Notes: generated by a model not told the origin, from the sequence alone. DNA of 45,495 nt from Gemmatimonas phototrophica (GCA_945861755.1 CAMAVQ010000015.1:1-45495); one strand, 5' to 3'. Positions 1-9,021 are shown, counted from the first letter of the stretch. Program-made: numbers and translations.

Positions 1-1211
1 TCGACCTCCACCCATAGCCAGCGGCCGGCGTGGAAGCAGAGGGTGCAGACCATCCAGGCCGCCATCGACACCAACGCGATGTGGGGCTGGTCCAACAGAG
101 CACCCACGCTCAACTGGAGCAGGCTGACGTTGCGGCGGGCGGCGATCAGGTGGAAGGCCGCGTCCACCGGGCGGTAGTCGAAGATCTCCCGGCGGTGGCG
201 TTTTTTGAAGGCACTGCTGACGATCTTGTCCAGCACAAAGGACCCCACCAGGGCCCAGGTCGCCAGGGCCATGGGGGTGTCCCGCAGTAACTCCCCTCCA
301 CTGCAATGCCATCCCAACGCCAGGTACCACAATCCCAGAGCTGGCATGGCGCTCAGATGCTCCAGCGTGCCCATCGCCTCGCTCAGGTGCAGGGTCAGGC
401 GGGCCAGTTTGCCGTCCACCGAATCGAGGATCACCCCCAGCCAGGCCAAAAGGACGCCGGCCCCGAGCTGTCCCAGCGCGAAACAGGGGACTGCCGCCCA
501 GATGGCCAGGATGGAGAGGGCAGTGAACAGGTTGGGGGTCAGGGAGGTGCGGCTCAGTTGGCGGGTGATCCAGCGCACCAAATGGTAGTACCCGTACCGG
601 GCAATGGCGTCGATGACCCCCTTGAAGGTGCGGTGGTAGAGCAGCTGGTCCAGGGAGGGCAACTCGCTCTTGGCGCGGGCCCGCAGCAGGTAGGGGGGCA
701 TGGTCAGGCGCAGGGAAGGGACATAGGGGTCCAGTTCGGCGGGGCGGCGCGGTTGCAGGCCGGCGGCGGCCAGGGCAGCGCCCAGACCCCCCCCGGTCTC
801 CCAGTGTCCGGCCAGCGCGCGGGCCTGGGCGGGATTTAGGTAGGCCACCACCTCGTCGCCTTCGGCCAGTGCCGTGCCCGGGCCGCCCTTGAGCAGGTGG
901 CGCAGCAGACGGTCGTCCAAGACCAGGTCGCCCTGCAGGAGCAGCACCGGTTCGTCTGCGTAGGTCAGCGCGGCGCAAAGGGGGCGCTCATCCTCAGCGG
1001 GAATCACCTCCAGCTGCAGGGGGAAGACGTCTTCCAGGTCCCGGCGCAGGCGCAGCACTTGTGGCTGCGAGGCGGGGGACACCCAGATGCGCGCCCGGGA
1101 AAAACCGTGCAGGGCAGCCTGGCGCAGCTGGCGTTCGACCAGGTTCATGCCCCACAGTCGCCAGCCGGCAGCTGGTGGCCGGGCATCGATCCAGACCAGA
1201 CCTGGGTCCAT
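1..1211 (-). CDS. CDP-alcohol phosphatidyltransferase family protein, 3' part outside window
   Basis: The reading frame opens with ATG at 1211 and stays open to the left edge (403 codons), so the C-terminus is missing. Residues 1-180 look like a decayed nucleotidyltransferase domain: no GxGTR loop, but an LLLQGDLVLDD segment remains. Residues 190-290 carry the start of a CDP-alcohol phosphatidyltransferase membrane domain, with TPN..T and the motif half DSVDGKLAR at 263-271. This family transfers a phospho-alcohol from a CDP-alcohol to an acceptor alcohol at the membrane. The usual second motif half G(x)3D(x)3D reads G281-TLE-H285-LSA-M289, so both later aspartates (metal/base residues in this family) are absent. 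It may therefore be inactive, altered, or a partner of the intact paralogue at 4452-5855. It lies 8 nt after the nucleotidyltransferase stop, with GAGAG ahead of the ATG, and so is probably co-transcribed. Confidence 0.85.
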   Translation of the reverse strand, partial: MDPGLVWIDARPPAAGWRLWGMNLVERQLRQAALHGFSRARIWVSPASQPQVLRLRRDLEDVFPLQLEVIPAEDERPLCAALTYADEPVLLLQGDLVLDDRLLRHLLKGGPGTALAEGDEVVAYLNPAQARALAGHWETGGGLGAALAAAGLQPRRPAELDPYVPSLRLTMPPYLLRARAKSELPSLDQLLYHRTFKGVIDAIARYGYYHLVRWITRQLSRTSLTPNLFTALSILAIWAAVPCFALGQLGAGVLLAWLGVILDSVDGKLARLTLHLSEAMGTLEHLSAMPALGLWYLALGWHCSGGELLRDTPMALATWALVGSFVLDKIVSSAFKKRHRREIFDYRPVDAAFHLIAARRNVSLLQLSVGALLDQPHIALVSMAAWMVCTLCFHAGRWLWVEV

Positions 1212-1219
1212 GGCGTCTC

Positions 1220-1930
1220 TCAGGCGCCCTGTAGGCGGGGGAGTACCTCGCGGCAGACCCGCTGGTAGTCCTCCAGCGAATCGATCTCTCCCCAGGGCAG
1301 GTCGCCTACCTCGACGGCGTAGAGTCGCTGCAGAGCGATGAGCGGCCCATAGGCCGAGGTGGGGAAAGCGTCGCGGTGCTCGTCGCGCACCAGCCGTTCC
1401 ACTTCCTGGCCCACCGCCAGGGCGCCTTGGCGGTCGAATTTGACCAGTTGGGCGCTCTGGGCTTGGCTATGCTCGGGGGCCAGCGCTTTGCTGATGGCCT
1501 GCACCCGGCCTTGGAGGTCGCCGGCCACGTTCATCTCGCCGGCCACCCGCGCCACCTGCGCATCCACGGCCACGGCGTTGGGGCGGGTCAGCAGACGTGC
1601 CAAGATTTCTGGATGAAAGAGAATGTCGCAGTTAAAAAGAAAGGTGTCGGTGTCCAGTTCGGCGGCGGCCAGGTACAGGGAGTAGATGCTGTTGGTGCTG
1701 AGGTAGTCGGGATTCTCGATATAGCGGGCGGTGTGGCCGCAGTGGGCGCGAATCTGGTCGGCCTCATAACCCACCACCAGCACCACGTCGTCGACCCCGA
1801 CCTGGCGCAGGGCCTGCAGTTGGTAGTCGATCAGGGGCCGTGGGCCCACCTTTACCAGGCATTTGGGGCAGCCATCGGTCAGCGGGCTGAGGCGGGTGCC
1901 GGCCCCGGCCGCCAGGATAATCGCTTTCAT
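1220..1930 (-). CDS. Nucleotidyltransferase (sugar/alcohol-phosphate, LicC/IPCT-like)
   Basis: A 236-aa single-domain NTP transferase. It begins MKAIILAAGAGTRLSPLT, the nucleotide-binding loop, followed by PKCLVKVGPRPL with the conserved Lys, a FNCDIL metal-site segment near residue 100, and a C-terminal GDLPWGEIDSLEDY. Family members activate phospho-alcohols or sugar phosphates with CTP or UTP. The adjacent CDP-alcohol transferase, whose own N-terminal domain lacks the nucleotide loop, suggests that this enzyme makes a CDP-alcohol such as CDP-inositol or CDP-choline; that is inference. Its ATG lies 4 nt after the stop of the upstream flippase gene, so the two are probably translationally coupled. 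A paralogue sits in the divergent cassette at 3682-4455. Confidence 0.88.
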   Translation of the reverse strand: MKAIILAAGAGTRLSPLTDGCPKCLVKVGPRPLIDYQLQALRQVGVDDVVLVVGYEADQIRAHCGHTARYIENPDYLSTNSIYSLYLAAAELDTDTFLFNCDILFHPEILARLLTRPNAVAVDAQVARVAGEMNVAGDLQGRVQAISKALAPEHSQAQSAQLVKFDRQGALAVGQEVERLVRDEHRDAFPTSAYGPLIALQRLYAVEVGDLPWGEIDSLEDYQRVCREVLPRLQGA

Positions 1931-1934
1931 GGAT

Positions 1935-3518
1935 TCATTTCTTCCTGCGAAAGAGGCGTTTGAAGGGGGCCTTGACCCGTTGGAGCATCAACCGGTCCTC
2001 GCTGCTGAGGCCCAGGGCGTGCAAGGTCACCAGATACACGGACAGAAAGGCGCTCAGGGGCAGCCCGAGCGACCAGGCCGGCCCGGCGGGGGCCACCTGG
2101 CGGCAGAGCCAACCGGCCAGGATGCCCCCCAGCGCCGCCAGCAGGGGTTTGAGCTGGGCCCGACTGAAGGGCAGGATGTCGTGGATCATATAGAGTTGTA
2201 CCAGGCGCAGGGTTCCAGCCATCAGGGCAGAGAGCGTGCTGCCCCAGGCCGCACCCATCAGGCCGTAGTCCCTGATCAGCCAGAAATTGAGCAGGATGTT
2301 AGCAAGTAGCCAAAAACCATTGTTGAACAGGTTGAGATAGGGCCTGCCGGCCATGGTCAGCACCGGATCTACCATGACAAAGAGCCCCTGGGCCATCATG
2401 GCGATACACAGTACGGCCAGCACATCGAGACCAGTGTGAAAATCGCCGACCTGCACGTGGCCTATCAGTTGCAGCAGGGCGTCGCCGGCTAACAAGATAG
2501 CGGCGCAGATGGGCAGGTTGATGGTCAGGATCCAGCCAGAGACCACCGAGAAGCGGTAGCCCAGGGCGCGGTGCTGATCCCTGGCCGACAGTTCGCTGGC
2601 GATGGAGCTGAAGATGGGGTCCAGGGACTGAGGTGCCTTGAGCATGGCGCCGGCGATGTTCTTGGCCAGCGCGTAGATGCCGACTTGGGCGCCCACTGCG
2701 CTGGGTTCGCCCGGGAGCAGGCGCATCAGCATCAACACGTCGAGGTTGCTCAACACGCCGTAGATAGAGTCGGTGGTCATTACCGGCAGGGAGAAGCGGC
2801 CCATGGCGCGCCAGGGCAGGCCCTGCCCGAGGCGGGCCAGGCAGGATCTCAGGGAGAAGAAACGGCCAAAGTAGTGGGCCGCCAACCAGCAACTGCCGAC
2901 GGCCATAATCAGATTTGCCCAGGCCAGGCCTTCGAGTCCCCAGCCGGCCAGGCCGGCGCCGATGCTGAACACCAGCAGCAGCAGCGGGCCGGCGATGGAC
3001 ATGACGTACACGTCGTAGCGCATGATGCGCAGGGTCCGGGTGGCGGCTACGAAGATCCAGGCCCAGGTCATAAAAGGGGTGGAGAGCGCCATGATGCGCA
3101 CGGCAGGGGCGATGGGTTGCTCGTAGAAGGCGGCGATCCAGTCGGCCGCCAGCCAGGTGCCCAGCAGCATCGCGGCGCTGACCGCAGTGCCCAACCACAG
3201 GGCCGAGGCCAGCACCCTTTCCACTTCGGCCTGATCCCCGGCAGTGCGGGCGGCCACCGCGAAGCGGACCACCGTGATCTGCAGGCCGAAGCGGCCCAGG
3301 CGTTGGATGAGAGAGGCGATGCTCCAGGCGGTGCTGAACAGGCCCAACACCTCTAGGCCGCAGAGCAGGGGCACCGCCCACAGGAAGGCGGCGCGCGAGA
3401 GCCGGCCGAGTTTGCCGACGAAATTGACCAGAGCGCCGCTGGCCAAGTCCTTAATATCCCTCTCGGCCTCGGCGGTGCTGGCAGGTGGTACGGGCGGTGC
3501 GCTGAGGGTCTGGGTCAC
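1935..3518 (-). CDS. Oligosaccharide/lipid flippase (Wzx/MATE-like)
   Basis: A 527-aa multi-spanning membrane protein with about 12-14 hydrophobic segments. A short charged N-terminus precedes the first conserved helix (DIKDLASGALVNFVGKLGR), which resembles polysaccharide biosynthesis flippases. Such proteins move lipid-linked glycans across the inner membrane. The start is GTG at 3518, with AAGGA about 8 nt upstream. It is first in a three-gene minus-strand operon with a nucleotidyltransferase and a CDP-alcohol transferase, so the cargo is probably a phospho-alcohol-bearing lipid or glycan. The exact substrate cannot be read from the sequence. Confidence 0.85.
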   Translation of the reverse strand: MTQTLSAPPVPPASTAEAERDIKDLASGALVNFVGKLGRLSRAAFLWAVPLLCGLEVLGLFSTAWSIASLIQRLGRFGLQITVVRFAVAARTAGDQAEVERVLASALWLGTAVSAAMLLGTWLAADWIAAFYEQPIAPAVRIMALSTPFMTWAWIFVAATRTLRIMRYDVYVMSIAGPLLLLVFSIGAGLAGWGLEGLAWANLIMAVGSCWLAAHYFGRFFSLRSCLARLGQGLPWRAMGRFSLPVMTTDSIYGVLSNLDVLMLMRLLPGEPSAVGAQVGIYALAKNIAGAMLKAPQSLDPIFSSIASELSARDQHRALGYRFSVVSGWILTINLPICAAILLAGDALLQLIGHVQVGDFHTGLDVLAVLCIAMMAQGLFVMVDPVLTMAGRPYLNLFNNGFWLLANILLNFWLIRDYGLMGAAWGSTLSALMAGTLRLVQLYMIHDILPFSRAQLKPLLAALGGILAGWLCRQVAPAGPAWSLGLPLSAFLSVYLVTLHALGLSSEDRLMLQRVKAPFKRLFRRKK

Positions 3519-3610
3519 GTCCAGGTCCTTGCGCCGGGCGATTGAGAATGAAGCGCGAAAGAAATATAAGCCCCAAGCGGCGATTTATCGAGCCGGAGGC
3601 GCGTTTCGCA

Positions 3611-3639
3611 TTGACGGGACATACGGTTATACATAGATT
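3611..3639 (+). promoter_or_regulatory. Candidate sigma70-type promoter of the plus lipid operon
   Basis: TTGACG (3611-3616), a 17-bp spacer and TAGATT (3634-3639) lie 42 bp upstream of the ATG at 3682, in the divergent intergenic region. The -10 is a 4/6 match. A candidate -10 for the opposite operon (TATATT on the minus strand, 3564-3569) has no clear -35. Confidence 0.42.
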
Positions 3640-3681
3640 TTTAGAGTTGCTCCCCACGTTGGTACTCCGCACCCAAAGGCA

Positions 3682-4455
3682 ATGAAAGCTATAGTCCTGG
3701 CGGCCGGTCAGGGCCGCAGATTGTGGCCTTTTACCGCAAATTGCCCCAAATGCCTGCTGCCCATCGGCGCCGGCTCCATCTTGCAACAACAACTGGCCAA
3801 CCTGGAGGGCGCTGGTATCCGGGAGGTGGTCCTGGTATGCGGGTTTGGGATCGAAAGAATCCGCACCGCGCTCGCTGCTTTTCAGGGCAAGCTCTCAGTC
3901 AAACTCAGATATAATCCATTTTATGCTCTGGCCGATAATCTCGTCTCGCTGTGGACTGCGCGCGCCGAGATGGATCGCGATTTTCTGCTGCTCAATGGCG
4001 ACAATGTTTTTCATCCCCAGATCCTCCAGCACCTGTTGGCGGCCGAGGATTGCTGCTGTCTGATGATCCGCCGCAAAGCGTGTTACGACCCGGATGATAT
4101 GAAGCTACACGTGCAGGACGGGCAGGTCCGCGCCATTGGCAAGAATCTGCCGGCTGCCCACGCCGAATCGGTGGGTATCATGCGTTTTTCCGGCGAGGGC
4201 CGCCGGTGTCTGCTCGGGGTATTGGAGGATCTGGTTGCCGGTGCGGGAACCACCTCCAAGTTGCGCTATGTGGCCGGGGTGCAGCGGCTCATCGACTTGG
4301 GACATCCAGTGGTCGGCTGCGAAGTGGGCGACTTGCCTTGGGCCGATGTGGATACACCCGAGGACCTGCACTTTGTCCGCCGCCACCTCCATCTCTTTCA
4401 GGGCGATGAGGTGGAGGCCCAGGGGCAGTTGCGGGCAGCGGAGACCCCCGCATGA
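3682..4455 (+). CDS. Nucleotidyltransferase (second paralogue)
   Basis: A 257-aa NTP transferase starting MKAIVLAAGQGRRLWPFT, with the PKCLLPIG Lys motif, LLNGDNVFHP near residue 110 as the metal-binding stretch, and GDLPWADVDTPEDL near the end. It is clearly related to the product of 1220-1930 but differs in the loop (GQGRR instead of GAGTR) and has an extra C-terminal tail. It is the first gene of the plus operon, and its stop overlaps the ATG of the CDP-alcohol transferase (ATGA at 4452). The likely role is making the CDP-alcohol used by that enzyme. The alcohol is unknown; inositol phosphate is a guess based on the neighbour's resemblance to IPCT/DIPPS proteins. Confidence 0.88.
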   Translation: MKAIVLAAGQGRRLWPFTANCPKCLLPIGAGSILQQQLANLEGAGIREVVLVCGFGIERIRTALAAFQGKLSVKLRYNPFYALADNLVSLWTARAEMDRDFLLLNGDNVFHPQILQHLLAAEDCCCLMIRRKACYDPDDMKLHVQDGQVRAIGKNLPAAHAESVGIMRFSGEGRRCLLGVLEDLVAGAGTTSKLRYVAGVQRLIDLGHPVVGCEVGDLPWADVDTPEDLHFVRRHLHLFQGDEVEAQGQLRAAETPA

Positions 4456-5855
4456 TCCGCCAGGGCCTGCTGATCTTTCCCGACCACCAGCGCGGCGTCG
4501 ATCTGCTCTCCAGGCGGGTGGCGGGGCTTTCGCTGCTCGACCGCATGGTGCGGACCATGGCGCGGGCCGGCGTCGAGCAGCTGACGGTGGTGGTCGCCCC
4601 CGGGGCAGGGCACCGCGTAGGACAGCTGCCGCGCAAGTTACACGTCGAAGTCCAGTTTCTCGAATGGGGGACCTCCGCCCCGCTGCCTTTTGGACCGCAG
4701 GGCGAAGGGCTGCTGGTGGTGATGGCCGAGTACGTGCACCACCACGCCTCGCTCACCGAACTGGTCAAGGGGGGTCTCGAAGGCAAGGACCTGGTGGCCC
4801 AGGTGAGTGCTTCGGTCCGATCCGGTACCTTCACCCAGGTCCGCCTCGCCGGGGACGGGGTGGAGTTTGTCCCTGCCCTGGGGGGAGAAAACGCCAGCAC
4901 CGGGGCTTTTCTGTGTAGTGCAGAAGTGGCAGATGCTACCAGTGAATTGCTGGCCGCAAGGGAAGAGGTGTGGGGCTGGCTGAGCCGGCGCGTTCGGGGC
5001 CGACAGTTGCAGCTGCGCCCTTCGGCCCTGGCCCTGTGGCGACGGGTCGAGGACCGCCGCAGTTCGAGGGCGGCCAAGAACATGCTCTTCAGCCAGGTGA
5101 CCAAGTCCACCAGCGGCTTTGTCTCGCGCCACCTCAATGCGCGTATTTCCATCCCCATCAGCAAAGTCCTGATCGAGACCGGCATCTCCCCGCATCTGGT
5201 GACCTCCCTGCTGGTGATGCCCGCTGGGCTGGCCAGCGCCTATCTGGTGACGCGGCCCGACCAGTACGCCTGGCTCGCCTGGTCCGGCGTGTTGTGGCAG
5301 CTGGCGGCCATTCTCGACCGCTGCGACGGGGAGATCGCCCGGGTCAAGCTGAGTGAGTCGAAATTCGGCGCCTGGTTCGACACCCTCACTGACAACATTG
5401 CCTATCTGTGTGCCTATGCCGGCATGCTGGTCGGCCTGCACCGGGTTCACCCGGATTCGCCCTCTTATGTGTACCTGGGCGTTTCGGCGATCTGCGCCCT
5501 GCTGCTGACCCTGGGCATCATGTACAGCTACGCCCTCAAGACCGGCAGCGGCAGCCTGCAGAATTACCTGGTGGGTTTGGCCCGCCATGTGCCCAAAGAC
5601 CAGAAGGGCGGTTTCTACCGCTTCACCGAGCGTTATGGTTTTCTCGCCAAACGCGACACTTTTTCCTTTATCTACCTCGTCGCTGCCCTGGCCAACGTGC
5701 TGGAATTCATGTACTGGTTTACGGTAGCAGGCATCCACCTAGTGGCCGTCGGGGTGCTGATCTCTCAGCAGAAGATGCTACAGGCGTACCCACCCGTCGA
5801 GGGCCAGGAGGCAGTGCCGGTGCCGGGGACCTCTTCCGCAGAGGGCCGGCCATGA
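4452..5855 (+). CDS. CDP-alcohol phosphatidyltransferase with degenerate N-terminal nucleotidyltransferase domain
   Basis: This 467-aa protein has a complete catalytic signature: D289-RC-D292-G-EI-A-R297, then G306-AWF-D310-TLT-D314. Residues 1-200 resemble a nucleotidyltransferase fold (LLVVMAEYVHHHASL in place of the usual sugar-site stretch) but lack the GxGTR loop and the PK lysine motif. Residues 215-255 (TSGFVSRHLNARISIPIS..ISPHLVTSL) match the segment that precedes the membrane domain in bifunctional inositol-phosphate cytidylyltransferase/DIPP synthases. About six membrane helices follow. The cytidylyltransferase activity has probably moved to the separate upstream gene. The product is likely a phosphodiester-linked polar lipid or polyol phosphate, unconfirmed. 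Its stop overlaps the next start (ATGA at 5852). Confidence 0.88.
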   Translation: MIRQGLLIFPDHQRGVDLLSRRVAGLSLLDRMVRTMARAGVEQLTVVVAPGAGHRVGQLPRKLHVEVQFLEWGTSAPLPFGPQGEGLLVVMAEYVHHHASLTELVKGGLEGKDLVAQVSASVRSGTFTQVRLAGDGVEFVPALGGENASTGAFLCSAEVADATSELLAAREEVWGWLSRRVRGRQLQLRPSALALWRRVEDRRSSRAAKNMLFSQVTKSTSGFVSRHLNARISIPISKVLIETGISPHLVTSLLVMPAGLASAYLVTRPDQYAWLAWSGVLWQLAAILDRCDGEIARVKLSESKFGAWFDTLTDNIAYLCAYAGMLVGLHRVHPDSPSYVYLGVSAICALLLTLGIMYSYALKTGSGSLQNYLVGLARHVPKDQKGGFYRFTERYGFLAKRDTFSFIYLVAALANVLEFMYWFTVAGIHLVAVGVLISQQKMLQAYPPVEGQEAVPVPGTSSAEGRP

Positions 5856-6880
5856 AGGTGCTCAGACTCCTGCTCCCCGGCCTGGGGCTGCTGCTGCTGG
5901 GTTATCTGGTGGGCAAGACGGGCGTGGGGGAAGTCCTGCATCACCTGGCCATCGTCAAGTGGTCCTTCCCGGTAGTGCTGCTGGTCGCCTTCCTCTGGCA
6001 CCTGAGCAATTCTCTGGCCTGGAGTTTCGCCTTCCCGCCCGGAGCGTTCAAACCGCCCTTCTCGGCCCTGCTGCGGGCCAAGTTGGCCGGCGACGCGGTC
6101 AGCCAACTCACCCCCCTGGCCAACCTGGGCGGCGAACCGCTCAAGGCGTACTTACTCAAGGGCCAGGCCCCCACCTCGCTGAGTCTGGCGGCGGTGGTGG
6201 TCAACAAGACCACCCAGGTGCTCACCGGCCTGGTGTTCTCGTCCCTGGGCTTTTTGCTGGTCGTTTTCTCCTGGGACCTGCCCCATGCCCTGCCCCACTC
6301 GGTGGAACTGGGCCTGGGCGTAATCTTGGTGGCCAGCGGGATGCTGATCTGGGGACTCTACCACCAGCAGCACCACCTATTCACCTCGCTGCTGACCCTG
6401 ATCCGCCGTCTGGGCATCAAGACCGATTGGATCGCGAGCAAGATGGCCAAAGCCAGGCGCATCGACGACCACATCGGTCATTTCTACCAGCGCCACAAGG
6501 GGCGTCTGGCCGCGGTGGTGGCCTGCCATACCGTGGGCTGGCTTTTGGGGACCTGTGAGACCTATGTGATCCTGAGTGCCCTGGGGGTCGATATCGACTT
6601 CACCGTGGCGCTCTTACTTACCTCCCTGTCGGTGAGCATCAATAGCCTCTTCTTCTTCATGCCTTCCAACATCGGTGTGCTCGAAGGCAGCCAGGTTTTT
6701 CTTTTTATCAGCCTGGGCCTCAATCCGGCCGCCGGGTTGTCGATGGGCATTGTCAAGCGGCTGCGCAAGGTCTTCTGGATCTCGGTCGGCTGGATCTTCC
6801 TCTCGCAGATGAGCCGGCAACTGGCCCGCGCCGAAGAGGCGCAGCAACAGGCCGCCGCGCAGGCAGGGACCTTGTCCTGA
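5852..6880 (+). CDS. Lysylphosphatidylglycerol synthase TM-region / UPF0104 family protein
   Basis: A 342-aa integral membrane protein with about eight helices. It shows the family hallmarks of an early SQLTPLANLGGEPLKAYLL stretch (residues ~83-101) and a late FFFMPSNIGVLEGS stretch (~268-281). This family includes the flippase half of MprF and AglD-like proteins. None of the aminoacyl-transfer domain of MprF is present. Placement directly after a CDP-alcohol phosphatidyltransferase with an ATGA overlap suggests that it flips or modifies the lipid made by that enzyme. The ATG at 5852 is preferred to upstream codons because of the overlap and because the protein then starts with a hydrophobic helix. 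Confidence 0.87.
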   Translation: MKVLRLLLPGLGLLLLGYLVGKTGVGEVLHHLAIVKWSFPVVLLVAFLWHLSNSLAWSFAFPPGAFKPPFSALLRAKLAGDAVSQLTPLANLGGEPLKAYLLKGQAPTSLSLAAVVVNKTTQVLTGLVFSSLGFLLVVFSWDLPHALPHSVELGLGVILVASGMLIWGLYHQQHHLFTSLLTLIRRLGIKTDWIASKMAKARRIDDHIGHFYQRHKGRLAAVVACHTVGWLLGTCETYVILSALGVDIDFTVALLLTSLSVSINSLFFFMPSNIGVLEGSQVFLFISLGLNPAAGLSMGIVKRLRKVFWISVGWIFLSQMSRQLARAEEAQQQAAAQAGTLS

Positions 6881-8226
6881 TGAAGCAATTGGGTGCCTGG
6901 ACCCTGTTGTGGCTGTGTGTTTGCGTCTGGACGGCAAAGACCTGGGCCGCCGATCCCGAGGCTCCTTACACGCTAAAGGAACTGACCGAACTGGCTCTGC
7001 GTCACACCCTCGCAGCCGGGGAGGGATCGTGGAAGGTGGCCGGGGCCCAAGCCAGGCTGCGGCAGCTGCAGGCTGCCCGCTTCCTGCCCCGCCTGCGCCT
7101 GGAGAGCACCAGCGGGCTGGTGCCCTCTGCCCACGGCGACATCTTCAACCCTCCAGAGGACACCTCCGGGCTGCGGGATCTGGGCCCCTTCAACCAGACC
7201 GAACTGGAGTTTGTCCAGCCCCTGTACGTGGCCGGGGCGGCGGCGCTGGGGCAGGCGGCGCAGCAGGGGGTGGTGGTCGAGGAGGCCGGTGTCGAGGGGC
7301 AGCGCTTGGACCTGGTGCTGGAAGTGGCCGAACTCTACTACAGCATCCAGCTGGCCCATCAGCTGGGGAACCTGGCGGACGATTTGCAGAAAAAGATAGC
7401 CGAGAAACGCGCCGAGATTGAGGAGAACCCGGCCATCCCCTTGTCGGGGCACTACAAATTCCGGCTGGCGTTGGTGGAACTAGAAAAACAAGAACAGATT
7501 GTCGAACAGAAGCGGGCGCTGGCCCAGGCGGCTCTGGCCTGGAAGACCGGATTGAAGGAGGGCGAGAGCGTGGAACTTGACAGCTTGGAACTGGTGCCCG
7601 AAACCGCAGTCCTCCTGCCTTTAGACAGCCTCTGCGCCCGGGCTCTGGAGCAACGACCCGATTGGCGCAAGCTCCAGGCCGGCCTAAAGGCCAAGGAAGC
7701 CATGGTCAAGGCGGCGCGGGGGGCGTACTATCCGCAGGTGATGCTCAGCGGCGGGGTGCGTTACGCCGTGGCGCCCAAGCGCACCGACCAGCACAGTCCC
7801 TTCGTCAAGGACGAGTTCAACTACTTCAACGGCGGGATGGTGCTGCGGCTGCGGCAGGCGCTGGAGTGGGACCTCATCGGCGCCGAAGTGGATAAGGCGC
7901 AGGCCGAATACCAGGAACTCAAGGCCAAGGAGCGTCTCAATGCCCAGGGTATCCGGGTGGATGTGGAGCGGGCCCATACCAATTACCAGCAGGCCCAGAG
8001 CGAACTGGGGGCAGCCACCGAAACCCGCCGGCTCAGCCGGCAGTGGATCAAGGAGGCGCAGGACGCCTACGAGCTGGATGCCGACGAGGCCAAAGAGCTG
8101 ATCGCCGGTTTCGAGGCCTGGGCCCAAAGCGAGCAGGCCTATTATGAGGCGGTGTACCGCCATAACCTGGCCCTGGCCAAACTCGAGAAGACCACCGGGG
8201 GCCTTTCCCTGAAGGTGCAACCATGA
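6880..8226 (+). CDS. TolC-family outer membrane efflux protein
   Basis: A 448-aa protein with a Sec signal peptide (MKQLGAWTLLWLCVCVWT...AWA, cleavage near residue 24). A TolC repeat architecture follows: YTLKELTELAL near the N-terminus, then long alpha-helical coiled regions separated by predicted beta segments. Length and pattern fit the outer-membrane-factor family, which forms a channel across the outer membrane for RND, ABC or MFS exporters. The start overlaps the preceding stop by one base (TGATG). No dedicated adaptor protein follows. Its downstream partners are DUF3047, MlaC-like and MMPL-like proteins, so a role in lipid export with those is likelier than drug efflux. Confidence 0.88.
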   Translation: MKQLGAWTLLWLCVCVWTAKTWAADPEAPYTLKELTELALRHTLAAGEGSWKVAGAQARLRQLQAARFLPRLRLESTSGLVPSAHGDIFNPPEDTSGLRDLGPFNQTELEFVQPLYVAGAAALGQAAQQGVVVEEAGVEGQRLDLVLEVAELYYSIQLAHQLGNLADDLQKKIAEKRAEIEENPAIPLSGHYKFRLALVELEKQEQIVEQKRALAQAALAWKTGLKEGESVELDSLELVPETAVLLPLDSLCARALEQRPDWRKLQAGLKAKEAMVKAARGAYYPQVMLSGGVRYAVAPKRTDQHSPFVKDEFNYFNGGMVLRLRQALEWDLIGAEVDKAQAEYQELKAKERLNAQGIRVDVERAHTNYQQAQSELGAATETRRLSRQWIKEAQDAYELDADEAKELIAGFEAWAQSEQAYYEAVYRHNLALAKLEKTTGGLSLKVQP

Positions 8227-9005
8227 AGCGCGCCCTGGTCGGCGGGATTGGCCTGCTGCTGTTGCTGGTGGTTGGCAGTCCGGCCCAGGAACAAGGGGAG
8301 GGGTATCTCCTCCTGGAGGATTTCTCCAACACTCCGGTCGGCCAGCTGCCCAAGGACTGGACCTGGCGTAATAAGGACGACGATAAAACCAAGCCCTACC
8401 GGGTGGAGGGTGCCGAGGGCCAGCACTACTTGGCGGCCCGCGATAGCGGTTCCTCGGTGATCCTGGGCAAGAAAGTCCAGTGGAATCCGCTGGTCTATCC
8501 TATCCTGACCTGGTGCTGGCGGGTCAACGTCCTCCCCCCGGGCGGGGACGAACGCTACGACAGCACCAACGACAGCGCCGGGGGCCTCTACGTGATCTAT
8601 TCGACCAATTGGCTGGGCATCCTCACGCAGATGAAGTACGTGTGGAGCTCAACCTTGGAGGCGGGGACCTCGGGGCGGCGCAACAAAGTGGCCCGCCCTT
8701 ATTTTGTGGTGATGGAAAGCGGCGAAGAGAACCTGGGCAAATGGGCCTTCGAGCAGGTGGACGTGGTCGCCGACCACCAGCGGTTCTACGGCAAGACCCC
8801 TCCCGATCGCACCATGGGCCTGGGTATCCTCACCGACGCCAACTCCACCAACTCCTATGCGGAGGCCTTTTACGCCGGCCTGCGGGTGTGGACCCGGGAC
8901 GCCCAGGAAAAGGGGCTGATCCAAAATTATTGCAGCTGTTATGAGGAGGCGAAGGCTGAGCAGACCGCCTCGCCCCCCAACCAACCCCCCTTGTCGGGGA
9001 AGTAG
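8223..9005 (+). CDS. DUF3047 family exported protein
   Basis: A 260-aa protein with an N-terminal signal peptide (MKRALVGGIGLLLLLVVG, cleavage near AQEQ). The body matches DUF3047: the LLEDFSNTPVGQLPKDWTW opening, then LTWCWRV near 98-104, DSAGGLYVIYSTN, and GLGILTDANSTNS near the end. The function of the family is unknown; the fold is probably a beta-sandwich. It overlaps tolC (ATGA at 8223) and is followed by an mlaC-like gene. The association with lipid-transport genes suggests an envelope role. Confidence 0.82.
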   Translation: MKRALVGGIGLLLLLVVGSPAQEQGEGYLLLEDFSNTPVGQLPKDWTWRNKDDDKTKPYRVEGAEGQHYLAARDSGSSVILGKKVQWNPLVYPILTWCWRVNVLPPGGDERYDSTNDSAGGLYVIYSTNWLGILTQMKYVWSSTLEAGTSGRRNKVARPYFVVMESGEENLGKWAFEQVDVVADHQRFYGKTPPDRTMGLGILTDANSTNSYAEAFYAGLRVWTRDAQEKGLIQNYCSCYEEAKAEQTASPPNQPPLSGK

Positions 9006-9021
9006 AGAGAGGTGGATTGAA

